This document shows positions 1 through 6,628 of a stretch of 13,814 nt of DNA, in pieces (position 1 is the first letter of the stretch; every line of letters starts with the position of its first letter). A program made the position numbers and the translations under genes. Source of the DNA: Rhodocyclaceae bacterium UBA2250 (GTDB lineage: Bacteria > Pseudomonadota > Gammaproteobacteria > Burkholderiales > Rhodocyclaceae); contig DDXW01000039.1 in NCBI GenBank assembly GCA_002347285.1, positions 1-13,814 of the forward strand, in the 5' to 3' direction. The notes beneath the pieces are model-generated. The model worked only from the letters and a program-made list of their open reading frames with translations, was not told the DNA's origin and did not search any database.

Positions 1-1
1 G

Positions 2-73
2 ATTAACGTTGGGACACTAGTGATTTGGCATCCATTAGAGTCGCTGCTATCCCCTTGCTGCCCCCTTAAATGA
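2..73 (+). CDS. Possible 3' end of an upstream gene, cut by the window edge
   Basis: Frame 2 is open from the window edge to a TGA at 71-73, giving 23 residues that end in CCPLK. The stop overlaps the dndC start codon as ATGA, the same coupling that joins dndD to the next gene. This is the only support. The other forward frames stop early, at bases 4-6 and 18-20. In Dnd loci the gene before dndC is often dndB or a DndA/IscS-type cysteine desulfurase, but these few residues are too short and show no motif to choose between them. It may also be non-coding leader. Confidence 0.3.
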   Translation: MNVGTLVIWHPLESLLSPCCPLK

Positions 74-1254
74 CCGTGCCTGAAACGCTTGAATTAGAAC
101 CAGCTAGCTCGCCAGAAACCACCCCCGGTTCTATCGGGTGTGCAATGCGCCCCATCGCCGAGCGCTGGCAGGAAATCATCCAGCAGGTTAAACGCGAATA
201 CCTTTCCTCGACCCAGTCCTATCCTTGGATCGTCGGCTTCTCCGGCGGTAAGGATTCGACCGTCGTTGCCCACGCTGTATTTGAAGCCCTACTTGCCATT
301 CCACCCTCACAGCGCCAAAGGCCAGTTCACATTGTGTCGAACGATACATTGGTGGAGAGCCCGTTGGTGATGGCGCATCTCAATGACGTCACAGCGCAAA
401 TCAAGTACGCGGTAGACAATCTCAATCTGCCGATTACCGTTGCCCGAACGCATCCGAAACTAACTGATACCTTCTGGTCCCTCTTGATTGGGAAAGGCTA
501 TCCAAGCCCCAATTCACAAATGCGTTGGTGTACTGACCGACTGAAAATTCAGCCAACCGGTGGATATATTAAAAAGTATATTTCTGATTATGGGTCTGCC
601 ATTGTCGTCCTGGGAGTGCGCCGCAGCGAAAGCAATCGACGGCAACAGACAGTGGATCGATACCAAAACGTCCGCGGACAGAATCTGAATGAGCATGGCA
701 CGATCCCAAATGCATACGTCTATAGGCCAATTGTTGATCTTAGTACAGATGACGTTTGGGATATACTGGGTTCATTTTCGGCTCCGTGGGGAGGGACACA
801 CACAAGGTTGTTCCAGCTCTACCGCGACGCTGAAGGTGGGGAGTGCCCGGTTGTTCTGAGTAAAGATGAAGCACCTGGGTGTGGCACGCCAAATAGCCGC
901 TTCGGATGCTGGACGTGTACAGTAGTCGAGAAGGATCGTAGCCTTCAAGGATTTATCGATGCTGGAAAGCATATCTATCAGCCCCTGGTTGCTTTCCGTA
1001 ATTGGCTCATAGAGATTCGGAATGATCCAACACGGCGAAGCGCAATACGACGAAACGGGCGCCTTACATTTGCCGGAGATGGAAAACACATTCTTGGTCC
1101 ATTCACGATCCAGACTCGCAAAGAAATTCTCGAGAAGCTTCTCGAGGCTCAGGCGCAATTCGGCGGACAGCTAATTTCAAACGAAGAGCTAGACATCATT
1201 CACAAGATCTGGGCAACTGAACTTCAGAACGAGGGGAGCGTGGCAGATGCCTGA
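70..1254 (+). CDS. dndC: DNA phosphorothioation protein DndC (PAPS-reductase-like, Fe-S)
   Basis: 394 residues. DndC is the ATP-pyrophosphatase-like Fe-S protein that works with the cysteine desulfurase and DndD/DndE to replace a non-bridging phosphate oxygen in DNA with sulfur. The PP-loop SGGKDST lies at residues 58-64. The family stretch DTFWSLLIGKGYPSPN is followed by RWCTDRLKI (Cys154), then GVRRSES at 182-188. A cysteine cluster follows: Cys259 in GECP, then Cys271, Cys280 and Cys283 in CGTPNSRFGCWTC, the probable 4Fe-4S ligands with Cys154. The protein ends soon after the conserved ELDIIHKIW stretch, so it seems to lack the C-terminal extension of the roughly 490-530-residue DndC proteins. 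The start at 70 has no clear ribosome binding site, which fits coupling to an upstream gene. An in-frame ATG at 145 (residue 26) is an alternative. The 3' end overlaps the next start by 8 bp. GC is low compared with the right half of the window. Family assignment is firm; activity is inferred. Confidence 0.93.
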   Translation: MTVPETLELEPASSPETTPGSIGCAMRPIAERWQEIIQQVKREYLSSTQSYPWIVGFSGGKDSTVVAHAVFEALLAIPPSQRQRPVHIVSNDTLVESPLVMAHLNDVTAQIKYAVDNLNLPITVARTHPKLTDTFWSLLIGKGYPSPNSQMRWCTDRLKIQPTGGYIKKYISDYGSAIVVLGVRRSESNRRQQTVDRYQNVRGQNLNEHGTIPNAYVYRPIVDLSTDDVWDILGSFSAPWGGTHTRLFQLYRDAEGGECPVVLSKDEAPGCGTPNSRFGCWTCTVVEKDRSLQGFIDAGKHIYQPLVAFRNWLIEIRNDPTRRSAIRRNGRLTFAGDGKHILGPFTIQTRKEILEKLLEAQAQFGGQLISNEELDIIHKIWATELQNEGSVADA

Positions 1255-1462
1255 CGAACATTTCGAAGAAGCAACGTTGATGGATCTTCCCTTGTGGTCT
1301 GACGAGGCTGCGAAGAAAGTTCTTGAAGAGGTTTGCGCACGTAATAACGTGCCACCAGATGTATTGACTGATCTAGTTGCACTTCAACGAGAACGACAAC
1401 ACCAGGAGCGAGCGCACGGCATTTTCTTGCGTTTTGAAGAAATCTTGGGGCGAATGGACTAA
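1247..1462 (+). CDS. Small acidic protein between dndC and dndD, function unknown
   Basis: 71 residues, rich in Glu/Asp and predicted mostly helical by eye, with no signal peptide, membrane segment or metal motif. It has one cysteine (in EVCARN). I do not recognise a characterised homologue. Its place, start overlapping the dndC stop by 8 bp and stop 14 bp before dndD, marks it as a co-translated member of the Dnd operon rather than a chance frame. A strong ribosome binding site, GAGGGGAG at 1231-1238, lies 8 bp before the ATG. Small proteins encoded beside dndC/dndD in DNA-modification operons have been noted as a family by annotation projects, to my recollection, without a known role. An adaptor between DndC and DndD, or an assembly or inhibitory factor, is possible, but this is inference from position only. 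Confidence 0.8.
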   Translation: MPDEHFEEATLMDLPLWSDEAAKKVLEEVCARNNVPPDVLTDLVALQRERQHQERAHGIFLRFEEILGRMD

Positions 1463-1463
1463 A

Positions 1464-1470
1464 GGGGAGA
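1464..1470 (+). promoter_or_regulatory. Ribosome binding site that fixes the TTG start of dndD
   Basis: GGGGAGA lies 6 bp before a TTG at 1477. The protein read from this TTG begins WISKIELTNFKSY, the exact N-terminal pattern of SMC/Rad50-like ATPases (conserved first strand, then NFKSY). This supports TTG as the true start. The GTG at 1479 is out of frame. Confidence 0.7.
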
Positions 1471-1476
1471 TAAGCC

Positions 1477-3549
1477 TTGTGGATTTCAAAGATTGAGCTA
1501 ACAAACTTCAAGAGCTACCAACACGCTGTCTTTGAGTTTCCCGAACCCGCTAACGGTGAAAACATCGTTGTTATCGGTGGTCTGAATGGCTATGGCAAAA
1601 CCTCGATTCTCGAAGCCTTGTATCTGTGCCTCTACGGTAAGGACGCTATCGTTCACCTAGCCCGCGCCGGTTTAAAGACAGACGAAATACGAGGCTACCC
1701 ATCATTCTTGGAACGCGCTCTCAATGGCGAAGCCAAGCGAGATGGACAGGACCACATGAGTGTGCGGGTTGTGGTCAATCTGACCAAGAACCGTGGGTTC
1801 GATATTCTTCGACGGTGGTTCTTTCGGAGTGCAACCGGTGAATGGGTGAACGAGGAAGAGGCCATCGTTCGCGAAATCACGCGAGGTGTTCCCGGAACAC
1901 CGAAAACTGACGGCAAAGCAAATTTTCTGTTGTCAGACCTTATGGACGATTATTTCGTCCCGGCTCACGTTGCACCGTTCTTCTTCTTCGATGGCGAAGA
2001 GGTCAAGAAGCTTGCCGATCAGTCGCGCATTGAACAAGTAAAGCAGGGTCTAGAAGGGCTGCTTGGAGTTGTGTTGTTGCGTAATCTAGCTGAGCGCCTA
2101 CGAAACTTTGAGGCAGGGCGCCGCTCGACCATTGCGACAGTCGACGATGAAAATATTGAGAGACTACTTGAGGCTCTCACTGCTGACGAAGCTCGTTTGA
2201 AGGAGCTTCAAGATGATGCGAAGGGAAGTCAGAAAAAGCTTGAATCGCTCAAGGCCGAGCGGCAATCGCTTATCGACCGGATAACATCATCTGGTGGTGG
2301 TGGCGGCGATTTTTCAACCGTTAAGGAATTGGCAGAAAGCCGGGAGCAAGTCCGCGTCGAACAACGCGAGATACAAAAGGCACTCGAAGGAATTCTTGCA
2401 GATAAACTGCCCTTCCACCTAATGCCAAAAGGCCTTATTGATGGCTTCAAGAAGCAGCTCCTGAGTGAAATCAATCTAGCAGGGTGGCAAGCAGAATGTC
2501 GCGCCCTAGAGCCGAAGCGTGACAAGTTTGAAGAAGCGTTCCTTGGTGCTGCTGACCCCCCAATCTCTCCAGGTCTGACGCAAGAGCAGCTGGCTGCAGT
2601 CAAGACTAGAATTCAAACAGCATGGGCCTCTCTCTTTCACCCACCACCTAACGATTGCGCCGAGATTGTTCTTCATGAATACCTGCATGAAGGGCTGCGC
2701 CACAAAGCCCTGCAGTTTTTGGACTCGATTGCAGTTGGGAAGCAGGAGGTCGAAGATCTCTTGTCGAGGCAGCGCGCTTGTGTTGATCGAATCGAAGAGC
2801 TAAATCGCAAGATTTCCAGAATCGAGGGAATCGACAGGGATGGCACGCTTACCGAGCTGAAGCGCCAGCTTGCCAAAGTCTCAGAAGACATCGATTCGAC
2901 AGAGGATCATATTCGGGACGGCGATCGCGGTATCCACGGCCTTGAGGCGACGGTTAACCAAACCCGCGCCCGTTATCTGCAGGAAAGTAAACGCCGTGAC
3001 GACACCAGTCCGGTTCGGGAGCTTTTAGGCAAATCTGAACGGGTACGGGCGGTAATCGATCAGGTTATTCCCGCGCTCTTCCCGCTAAAGGTCAAAGCGC
3101 TACAGACCGCGATGACCCGAGTCTATAAGCAGCTTGCTCACAAAGGACAGGTCGACAAAATTGTTATCGAGAACGATGGAACGACACATATTCTCGGTAA
3201 GACGGGGAAAGAAATTTCATTTGACCGTTCGGCGGGCGAAAATCAAATCTTTGCGACAGCACTCATTGCCGGTTTGGCTGAAGTATCTGGAGTGAAAGCA
3301 CCGTTGGTTGTTGATACACCCCTCGGACGCCTCGATAGCAAGCATCGGGAAAGGATCTTTGAGTTCTGGATCGGCAACGCTAATCGGCAGGTGATCCTGC
3401 TATCCCAGGATAAGGAAATCGATCCGGACTTCTATGAACGGATCCACAAGCATGTTTGCGCCACCTATCTCCTGGAACATATGGATGTTGGCGATAGCAT
3501 CGGACGCACTACGGTCAAGGTAGGAGAGTACTTTGGAGCCGCGAAATGA
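1477..3549 (+). CDS. dndD: DNA phosphorothioation protein DndD (SMC/Rad50-like ATPase)
   Basis: 690 residues, close to the usual DndD length of about 660-700. DndD is an SMC-like ATPase thought to supply ATP hydrolysis and possibly DNA nicking or remodelling during sulfur insertion. The N-terminal half-ATPase has NFKSY at 10-14 and Walker A GLNGYGKTS at 35-43. Two long charged coiled-coil regions follow, about 222-271 (ended by a run of five Gly) and about 422-503. The C-terminal half carries the ABC signature-like SAGENQ near 585 and Walker B plus D-loop VVDTPLGRLD at 611-620, followed by VILLSQDKEID, a pattern typical of DndD. No CxxC zinc hook is present at the coil apex, unlike Rad50. The start is TTG. 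The stop overlaps the next start as ATGA, so DndD and the DndE-FtsK fusion should be made in coupled amounts. Confidence 0.93.
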   Translation: MWISKIELTNFKSYQHAVFEFPEPANGENIVVIGGLNGYGKTSILEALYLCLYGKDAIVHLARAGLKTDEIRGYPSFLERALNGEAKRDGQDHMSVRVVVNLTKNRGFDILRRWFFRSATGEWVNEEEAIVREITRGVPGTPKTDGKANFLLSDLMDDYFVPAHVAPFFFFDGEEVKKLADQSRIEQVKQGLEGLLGVVLLRNLAERLRNFEAGRRSTIATVDDENIERLLEALTADEARLKELQDDAKGSQKKLESLKAERQSLIDRITSSGGGGGDFSTVKELAESREQVRVEQREIQKALEGILADKLPFHLMPKGLIDGFKKQLLSEINLAGWQAECRALEPKRDKFEEAFLGAADPPISPGLTQEQLAAVKTRIQTAWASLFHPPPNDCAEIVLHEYLHEGLRHKALQFLDSIAVGKQEVEDLLSRQRACVDRIEELNRKISRIEGIDRDGTLTELKRQLAKVSEDIDSTEDHIRDGDRGIHGLEATVNQTRARYLQESKRRDDTSPVRELLGKSERVRAVIDQVIPALFPLKVKALQTAMTRVYKQLAHKGQVDKIVIENDGTTHILGKTGKEISFDRSAGENQIFATALIAGLAEVSGVKAPLVVDTPLGRLDSKHRERIFEFWIGNANRQVILLSQDKEIDPDFYERIHKHVCATYLLEHMDVGDSIGRTTVKVGEYFGAAK

Positions 3550-5093
3550 GTGACCTTGATGTCCAAGCGGTACTGAGTTCCCGATATCGTACTAGCCAGG
3601 AAGCCGACCGCTACACAGATCAGCTGCGCCTTAACCTTGGTCTCTCAACCAAAGCCCAGGTGGCACGGCTTGCTATTGGTAGGTCTCTTGCGCTTGGAAA
3701 ATTCGCCGACACACCGGTCGACGCCAAGGGATTGGACATCCCCGCTATGTCTCTTTTTTCGCTGGCCGACATAGCCGCGTGGGTTGGAATGTTGGTGACC
3801 CATTCGATTGAGCACGGAGGTCCGGTAGTTAACTCCATGGACGCATTCCGCACTGCCATTCGAATGCATTGGCATCGCGGTGCGACGGCTCTTTGGGCAG
3901 ACTGGAAGAGCTCTGACGAAAATCCGGATCGGTTTATCGAAATGTTGATTTCCCGGCGGACAGAGATGCCGGAGCTTGCTGAGACGACGCAGCAACATGA
4001 AGAAGACGTTGGCAACCTTCCAACCAGTGCCCCTACGGATGACGCAGTAGCGCTAACGAAGGCGCTTGATGAGCTAGGAATTAAGGTCCAAATTAAGGAG
4101 CCGATTCACGGCCCTCGAATAACGCGGTACCGAGTGTTCTTGGTGAACCTAGCCGACTCGTCCAAGCTGAAGCGAAATGTGTCACAGCTTGGCTTAGCCC
4201 TAAACCTCGGAAATCATTTACCCACCATCACGAATGGCGACGAAGCCAAAATGATGTTCATTGATCTGCCGCGGCCAAAGTCCTCCTGGAAGACGGTCGG
4301 GATCGATCGACTTAAGGAATGGGCATACAGCGGGCCGAACAATCCAAATCAACTGATGGTCTACCCTGGGGTCACCGTAACTGGCGAAGATGTCACTTTT
4401 GATCTCGTAACAGCACCCCATTTGCTCGTTGCTGGCACCACTGGATCGGGTAAGAGCGTCTGCCTCCATTCGCTCATTCTGTCTCTGCTCCTACGGCACA
4501 AACCCGATACGCTCCAACTTGCACTGATTGATACGAAGCAAGTTGAGTTCGCTCCCTATGCGAAGTTGCCGCATCTATATCAACGTTCAATTGTGACTGA
4601 AGTCGCTGAGGCGAAGGGTCGCCTCATGGACCTCGTGGCTGAAATGGAAGCTCGTTATGCGCAGTTCCAGCGGCTTGGGGTCACGAACTTGGCAGAGGCT
4701 CGCCGCAAAGGATTTCAGGCGCCATTCATCGTCACCTTGATCGAGGAGATGGCTGACCTAGTTCTGCAGGATGATGATATCGAGCCGCTCATTGTTCGGC
4801 TTGCTCAGAAGGCCCGCGCAGCTGGTATACATCTAGTGTTGGCTACACAACGCCCGGATTCTGACACCTTCTCTGGACTGATTCGAAGCAACATCCCGGC
4901 TCGCATAGCTCTGGCGGTGCAGAAGGGGACGGAGTCGACGATCATCCTGGATGAACGCGGCGCGGAGAACCTACTGGGTGCCGGCGATATGCTGATCCGG
5001 CTACCGGGGGAGCTACCGGTTCGGACCCATGGAGTTTTTGTAAGGCTGGAGGATCTGATTCAACTAATTTCAAGCATCAGCAGATCTAGCTAG
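3546..5093 (+). CDS. DndE-like domain fused to an FtsK/SpoIIIE DNA translocase
   Basis: 515 residues. Residues 1 to about 120 resemble DndE, a small DNA-binding Dnd subunit: a basic helical start with RTSQEADRYTDQLRLNLGLS, then AQVARLAIGRSLALG, then GLDIPAMSLFSLADIAAW. A polar linker (about 135-165) leads to an FtsK alpha-like region (about 168-250, GPRITRYRV to VGIDRL) and a RecA-like motor. The motor has Walker A GTTGSGKS at 297-304, Walker B-like VTLIEEMADL at 396-405, the ATQRPDSDTFSGLIRSNIP block, and the typical FtsK ending TIILDERGAENLLGAGDML. There is no N-terminal membrane region and no C-terminal gamma (KOPS-reading) domain, so it is a soluble motor. The usual Walker B Asp of FtsK (VDEFADL) is Glu400 here. 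Standard DndE is a separate protein of about 110-120 residues. It is the last gene of the operon and starts inside the dndD stop. Motor identity is very firm; the DndE match is by eye and good but not proven. Confidence 0.88.
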   Translation: MSDLDVQAVLSSRYRTSQEADRYTDQLRLNLGLSTKAQVARLAIGRSLALGKFADTPVDAKGLDIPAMSLFSLADIAAWVGMLVTHSIEHGGPVVNSMDAFRTAIRMHWHRGATALWADWKSSDENPDRFIEMLISRRTEMPELAETTQQHEEDVGNLPTSAPTDDAVALTKALDELGIKVQIKEPIHGPRITRYRVFLVNLADSSKLKRNVSQLGLALNLGNHLPTITNGDEAKMMFIDLPRPKSSWKTVGIDRLKEWAYSGPNNPNQLMVYPGVTVTGEDVTFDLVTAPHLLVAGTTGSGKSVCLHSLILSLLLRHKPDTLQLALIDTKQVEFAPYAKLPHLYQRSIVTEVAEAKGRLMDLVAEMEARYAQFQRLGVTNLAEARRKGFQAPFIVTLIEEMADLVLQDDDIEPLIVRLAQKARAAGIHLVLATQRPDSDTFSGLIRSNIPARIALAVQKGTESTIILDERGAENLLGAGDMLIRLPGELPVRTHGVFVRLEDLIQLISSISRSS

Positions 5094-5174
5094 TTTCTTG
5101 CCTATGACACCTCTTTTGGACACATGTCATTCGGCTGTAATGATCGGTCAGGCCAAGTAACCGCCGAAGGAAAC

Positions 5175-5206
5175 AAAAAGGCCGGGGAGCTTCCCCGGCC
5201 TTTTTT
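5175..5206. terminator. Strong bidirectional intrinsic terminator
   Basis: Perfect inverted repeat: GGCCGGGGA (5180-5188), 3-base loop, TCCCCGGCC (5192-5200). It is flanked by five A on the left (5175-5179) and six T on the right (5201-5206), which can extend the stem and give a U-tract on either strand. It lies 82 bp after the plus-strand Dnd operon and 38 bp after the minus-strand amt stop, so it can end both converging transcripts. The rest of the 5094-5243 gap shows no gene. Confidence 0.93.
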
Positions 5207-5243
5207 CAGCTTTCTATCCGACAGGCTATTTTTCCTATCACAT

Positions 5244-6449
5244 TCACCATAGCGTCTCGCGCTCGGCGCTCGACGAGATGCGGTGGATGCTCAGGTCGGC
5301 GCCGTTGAATTCTTCTTCGGCGTCGAGGCGGATGCCGACGGCGGCTTTCAGCGCGCCGTAGACGGCGAGGCCGCCGGCGAAGGCGATGCCGACGCCGAGC
5401 AGCGTGCCGGCAAACTGGCTCATGAAGGCGACGCCGCCCAGGCCGCCGAGCGCCTGCGCGCCGAAGATGCCGGCGGCGATGCCGCCCCAGGCGCCGCACA
5501 GGCCGTGCAGCGGCCAGACGCCGAGCACGTCGTCGATCTTCCAGCGGTTTTGCGTGATGGTGAACATGACGACGAACAGGCCGCCGGCGATGCCGCCGGT
5601 GGCCAGCGCGCCGAGCGGGTGCATCAGGTCCGAGCCGGCGCAGACGGCGACGAGGCCGGCGAGCGGGCCGTTATGCACGAAACCGGGGTCGTTCCGGCCC
5701 ATCGCCAGCGCGACGAGCGTGCCGCCGACCATCGCCATCAGCGAGTTCATCGCGACGAGGCCGGAGACCTTGTCGAGCGTCTGCGCGCTCATCACGTTGA
5801 AGCCGAACCAGCCGACGATCAGGATCCAGGCGCCGAGCGCGAGGAAGGGGATCGACGACGGCGGATGGGCGCCGGCGATGCCGCCGTCCTTGTGGTAGCG
5901 GCCGCGCCGCGCGCCGAGCAGCAGCACGGCCGCCAGCCCGATCCAGCCGCCGACCGCATGCACCACCACCGAGCCGGCGAAGTCGTGGAACTCGGCGCCG
6001 AACGCCTCCTTGAGCCAGCCCTGGATGCCGAAGGCCTGGTTCCAGGCGATGCCCTCGAAGAAGGGATAGACGAAGCCGACCAGCAGGAAGGTGGCGGCGA
6101 GCTGCGGGTTGAACCGGGCGCGCTCGGCGATGCCGCCCGAGACGATCGCCGGAATCGCGGCGGCGAAGGTGAGCAGGAAGAAGAACTTGACCAGGTCGTA
6201 GCCGCTCTTCGCCAGCAGGGTTTCGGCGCCGTCGAAGAAATGCACGCCGTAGGCGATGCCGTAGCCGATGAAGAAATAGGCGATCGTCGACACCGAGAAG
6301 TCGCAGAGGATCTTGACCAGCGCGTTGACCTGGTTCTTCCTGCGCACCGTGCCGAGCTCGAGGAAGGCGAAGCCGGCGTGCATCGCCAGGATCATGATGG
6401 CGCCGAGCAGGATGAACAGCACGTCGGCGGAAGTCTTGAAGTTCTCCAT
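5244..6449 (-). CDS. amt: Ammonium transporter, Amt/MEP/Rh family
   Basis: 401 residues, a polytopic inner-membrane ammonium channel. Many hydrophobic segments run through it. The substrate-path residues are visible: Asp156 and His164 in HDFAGSVVVHAVGG (spacing as Asp160/His168 of E. coli AmtB) and His315 in PLHGLCGAWGG, giving the twin-His pore. The first helix is MENFKTSADVLFILLGAIM, with no cleavable signal peptide. The C-terminal tail EEEFNGADLSIHRI is the cytosolic region where PII proteins dock in this family. No glnK/glnB gene lies beside it in the window, so it is a solitary amt here, unlike the common glnK-amtB pair. A ribosome binding site (GGGAG) lies about 7 bases before the ATG. 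The upstream region carries a sigma-54 promoter and an NtrC site. The terminator at 5175-5206 follows it. Confidence 0.95.
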   Translation of the reverse strand: MENFKTSADVLFILLGAIMILAMHAGFAFLELGTVRRKNQVNALVKILCDFSVSTIAYFFIGYGIAYGVHFFDGAETLLAKSGYDLVKFFFLLTFAAAIPAIVSGGIAERARFNPQLAATFLLVGFVYPFFEGIAWNQAFGIQGWLKEAFGAEFHDFAGSVVVHAVGGWIGLAAVLLLGARRGRYHKDGGIAGAHPPSSIPFLALGAWILIVGWFGFNVMSAQTLDKVSGLVAMNSLMAMVGGTLVALAMGRNDPGFVHNGPLAGLVAVCAGSDLMHPLGALATGGIAGGLFVVMFTITQNRWKIDDVLGVWPLHGLCGAWGGIAAGIFGAQALGGLGGVAFMSQFAGTLLGVGIAFAGGLAVYGALKAAVGIRLDAEEEFNGADLSIHRISSSAERETLW

Positions 6450-6484
6450 GTTGGTGCTCCCGGAATCAAAATGGGGAGCATTGG

Positions 6485-6501
6485 AGCAACAAGCATTCCA
6501 G
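6485..6501 (-). promoter_or_regulatory. Sigma-54 (RpoN) promoter of amt
   Basis: Minus strand reads CTGGAATGCTTGTTGCT. The invariant GG (-24) and GC (-12) are separated by exactly 10 bp, and the match to YTGGCACG-N4-TTGCW misses only two positions of the -24 box. It lies about 36 bp before the amt ATG, giving a short leader of about 25 bases. Ammonium transporter genes are classic sigma-54/NtrC targets, which supports the call. Confidence 0.75.
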
Positions 6502-6585
6502 GGAGGCTAACCCATTGGTTTCAACGGGTTGGATTTGCTCCGGCGCGGGCGGGCGCCTTCCCCGCACCAAGCCGGGCAGCGGGCG

Positions 6586-6600
6586 GCACCGCTTTGGTGC
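6586..6600 (-). promoter_or_regulatory. NtrC enhancer site upstream of amt
   Basis: Minus strand reads GCACCAAAGCGGTGC: the two-fold NtrC core GCACC-N5-GGTGC, as in the E. coli glnA enhancer, with both half-sites perfect. Its centre lies about 105-120 bp upstream of the start of transcription expected from the sigma-54 promoter, a usual enhancer distance. A further half-site lies at 6564-6568 (plus GCACC), 22 bp or about two helical turns away, which would suit cooperative binding. Confidence 0.72.
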
Positions 6601-6628
6601 GGCGGGGCGGACGCGGGCGTTCAGGCAT

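Noticed and set aside
5100..5130. TGACA and TGTCA arms after the Dnd operon, considered as an insertion-sequence end or attachment site
   Set aside because: Arms are only 5 bp, no second copy was found in the window, and no transposase or integrase is near.
6562..6602. Inverted repeat CCGCACCAA ... TTGGTGCGG read first as a terminator of mltA
   Set aside because: The loop is 23 bases, there is no T-run, and the arms are better explained as NtrC half-sites.
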